DNA of 64,000 nucleotides from Pseudomonadota bacterium (lineage in GTDB: Bacteria; Pseudomonadota; Alphaproteobacteria; Sphingomonadales; Sphingomonadaceae). Below, one piece after another: positions 57,107 to 64,000 of the stretch. Location of the stretch: NCBI GenBank assembly GCA_020160755.1, contig JAIUPN010000012.1, positions 84,949-148,948 on the forward strand. Reading direction: 5' to 3'. The translations under genes and the position numbers were made by a program. The notes beneath the pieces were generated by a model. It was not told the DNA's origin. It worked only from the letters and a program-made list of their open reading frames with translations, and searched no databases. Positions within the stretch are counted from its first letter, which is position 1. Every line of letters begins with the position of its first letter.

Positions 57107-59101
57107 TCAGATGTTGATGCTCGTCGGGATCAGGCTCGGCTGCAGGTACGGATAGGGCTGCATCCGCTCGCTATTGCGCGCGACGATCTCCGCCTCCACG
57201 CCCTTGAGCGCCGCCTGGAACCAGACGAGCGGGCCCTCGGTCGCGGTCACGCGCGGATCCTGGAACCAGAGCGGGTAGGGAGAGGCGTTGCTGCGGTAGT
57301 CGCCGAGCGGGCGGTAATGCACAGACCCCAGCAACTCGAGCACGTTGAGCTGTTCGAGCGCGAGCGCCATCGGCGGCATCATCGCGAGCCAGCCTTTCTT
57401 GTCGTGCCCGCGCTGCCCGTTGGGCGCGGCCTGCCAGCCCGCGCCGGTGACCGCGGGCGCGAAGGCCATGATGTCCTTTTGCGGGAAGTTGACCGCGGCG
57501 TGCTGCGCGCTCGCGGTGAACATCACCATCGTGCAGATTTCGGCGAGCTGCCCCCGCGTGGTGACCGGGCCAAAGCCCTTGATCTTCGCTTCGCCGGCAA
57601 GGCACGTCGCCCATGCGGTCAGCTCGGTATCGGCGACGACGTCGGCGTCGTGCGCATAATAGAGGTCAACATATTGCCGCGCCCATTCGTGGATCGCGTC
57701 CCACACCAGCAGCGCGTCGTCGCGATACGGATAATCTTCGAGCGTCGAATCCACACCCACGCCGCGCGCGGCAAAGTCGGCGCGCGGCATCTTGCCATAA
57801 AAATCGAACGCGAGCCGCGCGTCGACCGCAGCAAGCTGGCTCGATGTGATCGTGCCCGCAAAAATATGGTCGATCGGGCCGTTCGCGGCGATCAGCGAGG
57901 TCGCGGCCTGTTCGTTGATGAACAGCGTTCCCTCGAAATGCGGGACGAGCAGCGCCCAAACCGGATGCACTTCGGCAAGGTGGCGGTGCGTCGCCACGGC
58001 AAAGGCCTCGATCACGAGGTGCGTGCGCGCGAGGTGGGTGAAGAGTTCGTGATAATTGCCGTCGGCGACCTCGACGACGAATTTCGCCATCTCCCATCCC
58101 CATTGCTTGTCGGCGACGGGAGAGGGGGTGAAGATCGCAAAGTCGATCGGGTCCTGTCCGCACTGGATCGCGACGGGAACCAGCGACGATCCGCCCGGCG
58201 GGATCGCGAACAGCGCCATCGGTTGCCAGGCATATTTGGCGAGGCCGCCATAGGTACCCGGATCAAGGACTTCGAGCGGCTTGTAGTCGAGCAGGAAGAG
58301 GCGTCCTTCGGCGAGCGCGGCGCCGAGCGTGTCGCCATTGACCACCGCGCTATATTTGGCGGCGCTGAGCGGGAAATTGACGGGCAACGCCTCGCCGACC
58401 GCGGCGATCAGCATGTTGTTCGGGCCTTGCACGCGCAGCCGCGCAAATTCGCCGTCGCTCTGAAATGTGTACGAGATGCCCGGAACCGGCAGCGTCGCGA
58501 ACAGCGCGCGATAGGCTTCGACGCTGCGCGGGGTCTTGCTCCCGAGTCCGGCAACTTCTTCTTCGTCGACCTTCATCAGCTCTTCGAGACGGTCCCTATA
58601 GCCCTTGAGCAACGCGACATGCGCGTCGCGCTCGGCGGCGGCGACGGCATTTTCGACATCGCCGATCAGGCGTTCGAAAATATTGCCGCCGGTGTGGACG
58701 CCATGGTCGGTCGCGACCTTTGCGACCGAGACTTCGATGGCGTCGCATTCGGCAAGCGCGGCTTCATAATCGGCGCGCGGGCCGACGAGTTCGCCCCTGT
58801 CCACCCCGCCGAGCTTCACCGTCAGCGCGTTGCGCACGATGTCGAGCCCGACGCCGATCAGAATCACGAACCATGCGATCGTCGGCTCGTCATTCTTTGG
58901 TACTGCGGTCGCGAGCGGGACGCCGGGCAGCGTCGGAACTTCGGTCGTCCAGGTATAGACCGCCTGTGTCGCGGTCAGCTGTGCCGCGCGCGCCGCCTGC
59001 TGCGCGGGGGTGTCGTCCTGCGGCAAGGTCGGGTCGGCCGACGGCATCGGGGCAGCGGACATAGCGGTGGGCGAGGTTAGCGGCGGCATCGGATAGGACA
59101 T
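57107..59101 (-). CDS. Bacterial lipoxygenase
   Basis: 664 residues, the size of a lipoxygenase catalytic domain without a PLAT/beta-barrel domain. Iron ligands match the family: His356 and His361 in HLARTHLVIEAFAVATHRHL, His534 and Asn538 in SAQHAAVNF, and the C-terminal Ile664 in PTSINI. VHPVWALLVPH and FINEQAATSLIAANG match the family core; the position of the stereocontrol (Coffa) residue is Ala399, predicting S-hydroperoxides. No signal peptide is evident. It oxygenates polyunsaturated fatty acids. AGGAG precedes the ATG. I recall a 9S-lipoxygenase reported from Sphingopyxis macrogoltabida. Confidence 0.93.
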   Translation of the reverse strand: MSYPMPPLTSPTAMSAAPMPSADPTLPQDDTPAQQAARAAQLTATQAVYTWTTEVPTLPGVPLATAVPKNDEPTIAWFVILIGVGLDIVRNALTVKLGGVDRGELVGPRADYEAALAECDAIEVSVAKVATDHGVHTGGNIFERLIGDVENAVAAAERDAHVALLKGYRDRLEELMKVDEEEVAGLGSKTPRSVEAYRALFATLPVPGISYTFQSDGEFARLRVQGPNNMLIAAVGEALPVNFPLSAAKYSAVVNGDTLGAALAEGRLFLLDYKPLEVLDPGTYGGLAKYAWQPMALFAIPPGGSSLVPVAIQCGQDPIDFAIFTPSPVADKQWGWEMAKFVVEVADGNYHELFTHLARTHLVIEAFAVATHRHLAEVHPVWALLVPHFEGTLFINEQAATSLIAANGPIDHIFAGTITSSQLAAVDARLAFDFYGKMPRADFAARGVGVDSTLEDYPYRDDALLVWDAIHEWARQYVDLYYAHDADVVADTELTAWATCLAGEAKIKGFGPVTTRGQLAEICTMVMFTASAQHAAVNFPQKDIMAFAPAVTGAGWQAAPNGQRGHDKKGWLAMMPPMALALEQLNVLELLGSVHYRPLGDYRSNASPYPLWFQDPRVTATEGPLVWFQAALKGVEAEIVARNSERMQPYPYLQPSLIPTSINI

Positions 59102-59260
59102 GGCGTGGCTCCTGTCGGGCGCGGAAAATTTGGCGCCGCTTGTCGCCGGGCATGGTTAATATTTCGCAAGTCATCTAAACAGGCTGCGCCCGTAGCTATG
59201 TGATAAGACGAGGTTTCGATCCTTAACCCCTGCTTTACTCGCGCTTGCTATCCCGGCCCT

Positions 59261-60406
59261 ATGACGGGGGTCTATCATTGGCTGCGCACGCGGTTTTTTC
59301 CGCCGATTCCGGACGCGATTCGGGACGATGTCGCATTGCTGCGCGCCAATCGTATCGAAACGCTGACCCCGATGCTTTTCCTGATGCTGGCGGCGACGAC
59401 TCCGACCGCGATCTACGCGGGCGTCGAGACTGTCCATCCAATCGTTCGTATCGGCTTTCCGGTGACGCTTGCGGTCATCGGCGTTCTTGGCTTCGCCGTG
59501 CTGATGCACAATCGCGGGCGGCGGATGAGCGTACGCCGCGCGCGGCGGATGATTGTCGAATCGACCTGGCTGTCGGGCACGACCGGTGCGATGTGCAGCA
59601 GCTGGACGGTGATGAACTGGCTCGCCGCGCCGCCCGAAACGCACAGCTATTATGCGATGGTTATGGCGATGGGTTCGCTGGCGACCGCCTATTGCCTGTC
59701 GTCGGTCCGCTTTGCGACCTTCGTCAACCTGCTCATCGGGCTCGTTCCGATCTCGTTCCTGATGCTGACGTCGGGGATCGCGCCTGAAATCGCCGCGGGT
59801 ACCAGCCTTGTCGTGGCGACGATCTTCCTCCTCCGCATGATCCTGCAACAGCATGACCAGCTGATCGACCTGCTCGAGCTCCAGCACCAGATGCGCGACC
59901 TCGCCCACACCGACCCGCTGACCGGCGTCGCCAATCGCCGCGCGTTCGACATGCGGCTCGACGAAGAAATCGCGAAGGCCGACGACGCCTGTCCTTTTGC
60001 GATCGCATTGCTCGATCTCAACGGGTTCAAGCCGATCAACGACCAGCATGGCCACGCCATCGGCGACGGCGTCCTGTGTGAACTCGCCGAGCGGTTGCGC
60101 CGCGCATGCGGCGACCACGCCGTGGTTGCGCGGCAGGGCGGTGACGAGTTTGCGATCCTCGTGCCCGCCGGATCGCCGCTGCTCGAAACCGGGCTGGCCG
60201 ACCATATCCTCGCGGCGCTCGCCGCACCCTATCGTATCGGCGGGCAGACGATCGGCGTCGGCGCGGGGATCGGCACTGCCTATTGGCCCGAACATGGCGA
60301 CAGCGCGCGCAAATTGCTCGAAGTCGCCGATCGCGCGCTTTACGCTGCCAAGGCCGCCGGTCGCCGCCCGATGTCGTCTGTCGAAAGCGTTGGCCGCGTC
60401 GCGTAA
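59261..60406 (+). CDS. Membrane-bound diguanylate cyclase
   Basis: 381 residues. Residues 35-195 contain about five hydrophobic spans (such as TPMLFLMLAATTPTAIYAG and AVIGVLGFAVLMHNRG). The GGDEF domain follows a short helix: HTDPLTGVANRRAFD, DLNGFKPINDQHGHAIGD and RQGGDEFAIL with GGDEF at 293-297. The RxxD inhibitory site is absent, unlike in the GGDEF-EAL protein near 5 kb. It likely makes c-di-GMP in response to a membrane signal. It is divergent from the lipoxygenase. Confidence 0.92.
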   Translation: MTGVYHWLRTRFFPPIPDAIRDDVALLRANRIETLTPMLFLMLAATTPTAIYAGVETVHPIVRIGFPVTLAVIGVLGFAVLMHNRGRRMSVRRARRMIVESTWLSGTTGAMCSSWTVMNWLAAPPETHSYYAMVMAMGSLATAYCLSSVRFATFVNLLIGLVPISFLMLTSGIAPEIAAGTSLVVATIFLLRMILQQHDQLIDLLELQHQMRDLAHTDPLTGVANRRAFDMRLDEEIAKADDACPFAIALLDLNGFKPINDQHGHAIGDGVLCELAERLRRACGDHAVVARQGGDEFAILVPAGSPLLETGLADHILAALAAPYRIGGQTIGVGAGIGTAYWPEHGDSARKLLEVADRALYAAKAAGRRPMSSVESVGRVA

Positions 60407-60448
60407 CACTGGCTTGACCGGCTGCGGGGCGGCGGCCACATCTTCGCC

Positions 60449-63343
60449 ATGACCAAATCCCTTGTCCGGCGTGCTTCGACCGCGCTGTCACCCCTCGTCT
60501 TCCTCATCGCCAGCACCGCCCCGGCTTACGCGAAGGAAGCACCTGCCAAGGCCGCGGCGCCCGCGGCGATCAACCCGCAGAGCGAAGCCGCCAAGGCGTG
60601 GAATTTTGCGCCCAGCGACGTGCCGGTCGATTCGAACATCGTCTTCGGCGTGCTGCCCAACGGGATGAAATATGCGCTGCTGAAGAACAGCACGCCCAAG
60701 GACAGCGTCGTGCTGCGGATGCGCTTCGCGGTCGGCAGCTTCGCCGAGGCGGAGGACCAGCGCGGGCTTGCGCATTTCCTCGAACATATGGCGTTCAACG
60801 GATCGAAAGGCGTTCCCGAGGGCGAGATGATCAAGCTGCTCGAGCGCAAGGGCCTTGCCTTCGGCGCCGACACCAATGCGTCGACCGGGTTCGACGAGAC
60901 GATCTACAAGCTCGACCTGCCCAATGCGTCGGACGATCTGATCGACACCGGGCTGATGCTGATGCGCGAGACGGGGAGTGAGCTGACGATCGATCCCGCC
61001 GCGGTCGACCGTGAGCGCGGGATCATCCTGTCCGAACGTCGCGCGCGCGACACCTATCAGCTGCGCAACCTGATCGACCAGCTCGATTTCCAGATGAAGG
61101 GGATGACGGTCGCGAACCGCATCCCCGTCGGCACCGAAGAGGTGATCAAGACCGCGCCCGCTGCGCGCCTGCGCGACCTCTACGACCGCTATTACCGTCC
61201 CGAACGCGCGACCTTGGTGATGGTCGGCGATTTCGACCCCGCGGCGGTCGAGGCGAAGATCAAGGCGCGTTTTTCGGACTGGAAGGGGCGCGGCCCCGCG
61301 GGCGCCGACCCCGACATCGGCAATGTCGACTACAAGCGCGCGGCGGCGGCCGACGATTTCATCGATCCCGCGATCCAGGATTCGGTGACGATCGCGGCCT
61401 TCAAGCCGTGGACGCTCGATCCCGACACCAAGGCAAAGCGCGCGCGCAAGCTGGCCGAGGATATCGGCGAGGCGATCGTCAGCCGCCGGCTCGCGAAGAT
61501 TGCGCTGAACGAGGATTCGCCGATCCTCACCGGCTATTTCAGCGATGCCGAGGGCTGGAAGAAATTCGACCAGGTCACCGTCGGCGTCGTCGCGAAAGAA
61601 GGCGCATGGAAAGACGCGCTCGCGCTCGCCGAACAGGAACAGCGCCGCGCGGTCCAGCACGGCTTCACGCAGGCCGAAGTCGACGAGCAGCTCGCGAACC
61701 GGCGCACCGCGCTCAAGAACGCCGTCGCGGGCGTGACGACGCGGCGCAGCGATGCGCTGGCCGACACGCTGATCGGCGCGGCAGAGGGCGACTTCGTCGT
61801 CGTCCGCCCCGAAACCTCGCAGGCGCTGTTTGAGGCCGCCGCGCCGTCGCTTACCGCCGCTGCGGTCACCGCCGCCTTCCGGGCGCGCATGGAAGGCTTG
61901 AGCCCGCCGCTTGCGCGTGTGTCGGCGAAAAAGCCGATCGACGGCGGCACCGGCGCGATCCTCGCGGCGCTGCGCGCGTCGACCGAGGTCGCGGTCGCGG
62001 CGCCGACCGAGGCCGCCAATGCGGCCTTCGCCTATGACAATTTTGGCACGCCGGGCAAAATCGTCAGCGACGAACGCATCGACGACCTTGGCATCCGCCG
62101 CATCCGTTTCGCCAATAATGTGATGCTCAACATCAAGACGACCGATTTCCAGAAGGACAAGGTCATGCTGTCGCTGCGCGTCGACGGCGGCAGCCTGCTC
62201 GCGACGCGCGATGACCCGACCAAGGTATCGCTCGCCAGCTCGATCATGCTCGGCGGGCTCGAGGCGCACAGTGTCGATGAACTGCGCTCGGTTCTCGCGG
62301 GCAAGACGGTCAGCCCCGGTTTCGGGATGGATACCGACGCCTTCGGCGGCAGCGCGCTGACCTCGCCCGAGGATTTCGGGCTTCAGGCGAAGCTGATGGC
62401 GGCGTTCCTGACGCACCCCGGCTACCGCCCCGACGGCCTCGCGCTGATCCGCCGCGTGCTGCCGCAGCAATATGCGGCGAACGATGCGACCCCGGCGGCG
62501 GTGCTCGGGCGCGATGCGGGCGGCATTCTTGCCAACAATGATCCGCGCTCGCAGACCCCGCCGCTCGACAAGATGATGACGCTCGACTGGGCGCAGCTCA
62601 AACCCGTCGTCGCCGACAGCTTCGCGCACGGCGCGATCGAGGTCGGTGTCGTCGGTGACATCGGCGAACAGGCGGCGATCGATGCGATTGCGGCGACCTT
62701 CGGCGCGCTTCCCCAACGCCGCGCCGCGTTCGACCCGCGGACCGATGCGCGTGTTCGCCAGTTCGCGGCCGACCGCAGCGAGCGGACGCTGATCCACAAG
62801 GGGCCGGCCGAACAGGCCGAGCTGCGTGTCTATTGGCCGGCGCGCGACGACAGCGACCTCGGCGAAGCGATGCGGCTCAACCTTCTCGCGCGCGTGATGC
62901 AGCTGATGCTGACCGAGGAGCTGCGCGAAAAGCTCGGCGAAAGCTACAGCCCCGGCGCGGCGGCGAGTCTGTCCGACGAATTCCCCGGCTATGGGCACAT
63001 GTTCGCGGCGAGCAATGTCGATTATAAGGACCTCGCGACGACGCGCGCCGCCATCTTCGCGATCGCGAAAGAATTGCGCGACAAGCCCGTCGACGCCGAC
63101 CTGATCGACCGCGCGCGCAAGCCGCTCGTCGAGGCGATGGTCAAGTCGCGGCGCGAGAACAGCTATTGGCTCAATTATGTCGCCGAGGCGACGAGCCACG
63201 CCGACCGCCTCGACCGCAGCCGCAAGGGCATCGGCGAGGTCGAAGCCGCGACACCCGCCGAACTGCAGGCGCTCGCGAAGCGCTATCTGGTCGACGACAA
63301 GGCGCTGGTTATCAAGGCGGTGAGCGACAAGGCGGCAAAGTAG
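60449..63343 (+). CDS. Exported M16 family zinc peptidase
   Basis: 964 residues with signal peptide MTKSLVRRASTALSPLVFLI. The inverted zinc motif is HFLEH (109-113) in RGLAHFLEHMAFNGS, with the third ligand in VDRERGIILSE about 76 residues later. Two M16 halves are present; the second lacks the zinc motif as usual. It degrades peptides, like pitrilysin, in the periplasm. It follows the diguanylate cyclase by about 40 bases and precedes a small exported gene. Confidence 0.93.
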   Translation: MTKSLVRRASTALSPLVFLIASTAPAYAKEAPAKAAAPAAINPQSEAAKAWNFAPSDVPVDSNIVFGVLPNGMKYALLKNSTPKDSVVLRMRFAVGSFAEAEDQRGLAHFLEHMAFNGSKGVPEGEMIKLLERKGLAFGADTNASTGFDETIYKLDLPNASDDLIDTGLMLMRETGSELTIDPAAVDRERGIILSERRARDTYQLRNLIDQLDFQMKGMTVANRIPVGTEEVIKTAPAARLRDLYDRYYRPERATLVMVGDFDPAAVEAKIKARFSDWKGRGPAGADPDIGNVDYKRAAAADDFIDPAIQDSVTIAAFKPWTLDPDTKAKRARKLAEDIGEAIVSRRLAKIALNEDSPILTGYFSDAEGWKKFDQVTVGVVAKEGAWKDALALAEQEQRRAVQHGFTQAEVDEQLANRRTALKNAVAGVTTRRSDALADTLIGAAEGDFVVVRPETSQALFEAAAPSLTAAAVTAAFRARMEGLSPPLARVSAKKPIDGGTGAILAALRASTEVAVAAPTEAANAAFAYDNFGTPGKIVSDERIDDLGIRRIRFANNVMLNIKTTDFQKDKVMLSLRVDGGSLLATRDDPTKVSLASSIMLGGLEAHSVDELRSVLAGKTVSPGFGMDTDAFGGSALTSPEDFGLQAKLMAAFLTHPGYRPDGLALIRRVLPQQYAANDATPAAVLGRDAGGILANNDPRSQTPPLDKMMTLDWAQLKPVVADSFAHGAIEVGVVGDIGEQAAIDAIAATFGALPQRRAAFDPRTDARVRQFAADRSERTLIHKGPAEQAELRVYWPARDDSDLGEAMRLNLLARVMQLMLTEELREKLGESYSPGAAASLSDEFPGYGHMFAASNVDYKDLATTRAAIFAIAKELRDKPVDADLIDRARKPLVEAMVKSRRENSYWLNYVAEATSHADRLDRSRKGIGEVEAATPAELQALAKRYLVDDKALVIKAVSDKAAK

Positions 63344-63360
63344 CGCGCGAGGTTAGGGCG

Positions 63361-63906
63361 ATGCCACGTCTGCGCGCGATGGCGGCCGGGGCGATGCTGT
63401 TCGGCTTGCCGATGACGGCTGGGGCTTCGGACACCGCGGTTGCCGAAGCCGGTCCGGACGCCGTCGCAATCGTGCGCGAGCTGGAGGAGCTGAAGGCGGC
63501 CGCGGTTGCCGGGATCACGCCTGACGCGGCGATGGACGCGCGGCATATCGGTGCGCGCGTGCGCTGGGCCGGCGGCGTCTACGCCGTCGACGGGCGCTGC
63601 CTGACGATCAATTTTGCGGGCAGCGGCGACTATGGCGAGCCGCGCTGGACGCCCGAGCCGACGTATCAGAGCTTCGTCGCTTGCGGCGACGGCATGTATG
63701 ATCCGGAGCTTGTCCACCCCTATACCAATGTCACGGTCATCGGCCGCGTCGCCGGAAAGCGCTATATCGGCATGGGCGGCGGCGGCTCCGACGGCGTCGT
63801 CATCGACATCGAGAAACTCTACCGCTGGTCCGACTGCCTTGCGGGCGACGACAGTCCCGTGTGCCGGCGCGGCTTTCTGACGCCCGAGCCGGTTTTGGAG
63901 GAGTGA
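63361..63906 (+). CDS. Exported Slp-like protein
   Basis: 181 residues from ATG 63361, 17 bases after the M16 stop. A signal peptide (RAMAAGAMLFGLPMTAGASD) lacks a lipobox Cys. The body, IGARVRWAGGVYAVDGRCLT and MYDPELVHPYTNVTVIGRVA followed by GKRYIGMGGGG and IEKLYRWSDC, matches the OB-like pattern of Slp outer-membrane proteins (VRWGG, then YTxVTVxG). Four or so cysteines may form disulfides. Family assignment is by eye. Confidence 0.65.
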   Translation: MPRLRAMAAGAMLFGLPMTAGASDTAVAEAGPDAVAIVRELEELKAAAVAGITPDAAMDARHIGARVRWAGGVYAVDGRCLTINFAGSGDYGEPRWTPEPTYQSFVACGDGMYDPELVHPYTNVTVIGRVAGKRYIGMGGGGSDGVVIDIEKLYRWSDCLAGDDSPVCRRGFLTPEPVLEE

Positions 63907-63943
63907 AGGGGGGAGGCCGCTAACGACCGATTGCTGACATGCG

Positions 63944-64000
63944 TCAATTGCCGGCGAGCATCTCTTCGGGATCGCGATCTAATGAGCTTCCCTCTATGAG
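63944..64000 (-). CDS. Possible C-terminal fragment of a gene entering from the right
   Basis: On the minus strand the last 57 bases read as an open frame ending LDRDPEEMLAGN and a TGA at 63944-63946. Eighteen codons are too few to identify a family. The acidic, Leu-rich end is compatible with a real protein C-terminus. The 37 bases before it, after the Slp-like stop, show nothing. Confidence 0.3.
   Translation of the reverse strand, partial: LIEGSSLDRDPEEMLAGN

Noticed and set aside
59183..59203. tRNA-like text GCGCCCGTAGCT upstream of the GGDEF gene
   Set aside because: No acceptor stem, anticodon arm or T-loop follows; it is a chance match.
60488..63199. Minus-strand open frame of about 900 codons opposite the M16 peptidase
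   Set aside because: It mirrors the M16 gene exactly, is highly Arg/Asp/Gly-rich and has no recognisable domain; the plus-strand gene has a signal peptide and zinc motif.
1..64000. Prophage, insertion sequence, CRISPR array or secondary-metabolite cluster
   Set aside because: I found no transposase, integrase, phage structural gene, cas gene, repeat-spacer array or multi-enzyme biosynthetic cluster.

Overview
The window reads as chromosome of a sphingomonad alphaproteobacterium, most likely Sphingopyxis or a close relative. It is G+C rich and densely packed with no rRNA or recognisable tRNA gene. It carries ctrA with a full CtrA box and a GANTC methylation site upstream, an rpsM-rpsK-rpoA-rplQ ribosomal block, and many exported peptidases of the kinds common in sphingomonads. 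The genus is inferred from gene content and style, not from a search.

Layout. 0-9.9 kb: end of an aldehyde dehydrogenase; folB with a FolM-like reductase; a GNAT gene; a DUF1285-CoA pyrophosphatase-CCA transferase operon; a GGDEF-EAL protein; parC; a membrane acyltransferase. 9.9-16.5 kb: a foreign-looking DUF4241-like gene; a small protein plus ferredoxin-NADP reductase behind a Fur-like box; an M20 peptidase; an LPLAT-DUF1295 pair; an EamA transporter. 16.5-27.6 kb: PilZ; an M28 peptidase; three exported Gly/Tyr/Arg-rich proteins, two of them tandem paralogues; an fRMsr-prolyl oligopeptidase operon; a GbsR-type regulator with DUF4166 and a membrane-fused TIGR01777 reductase; a repeat cluster; a 2OG-Fe(II) oxygenase.

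27.7-34.6 kb: EVE, PilZ, a SRAP homologue without catalytic residues, ArfB, an RluA-type synthase, and a redox cluster (DODA dioxygenase, WrbA, AzoR, pirin) divergent from a LysR regulator. 34.6-41.5 kb: ctrA, an A+T-richer orphan, rplQ-rpoA-rpsK-rpsM, an inositol monophosphatase-family gene and pmbA. 41.8-51.2 kb: an S9 peptidase, then a long leftward cluster proA-nadD-rsfS-rlmH-envC-like-ctpA-dsbB-coq7. 51.2-64 kb: DUF3667, PhoD, an ArsR-SRPBCC pair, an enoyl-CoA hydratase, purC, a bacterial lipoxygenase with all five iron ligands, a membrane GGDEF protein, an M16 peptidase, an Slp-like exported protein, and possibly the end of one more gene.

The rarest item is the lipoxygenase (57107-59101). 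The most unusual regulatory structure is a 32-bp palindrome whose centre is the start codon of the GbsR-type gene, behind a promoter that predicts a leaderless transcript. Several families of intergenic palindromes recur, including a hairpin at about 12.1 and 48.7 kb that has diverged while keeping its pairing. All function assignments come from motifs and remembered family knowledge; no database search was possible.
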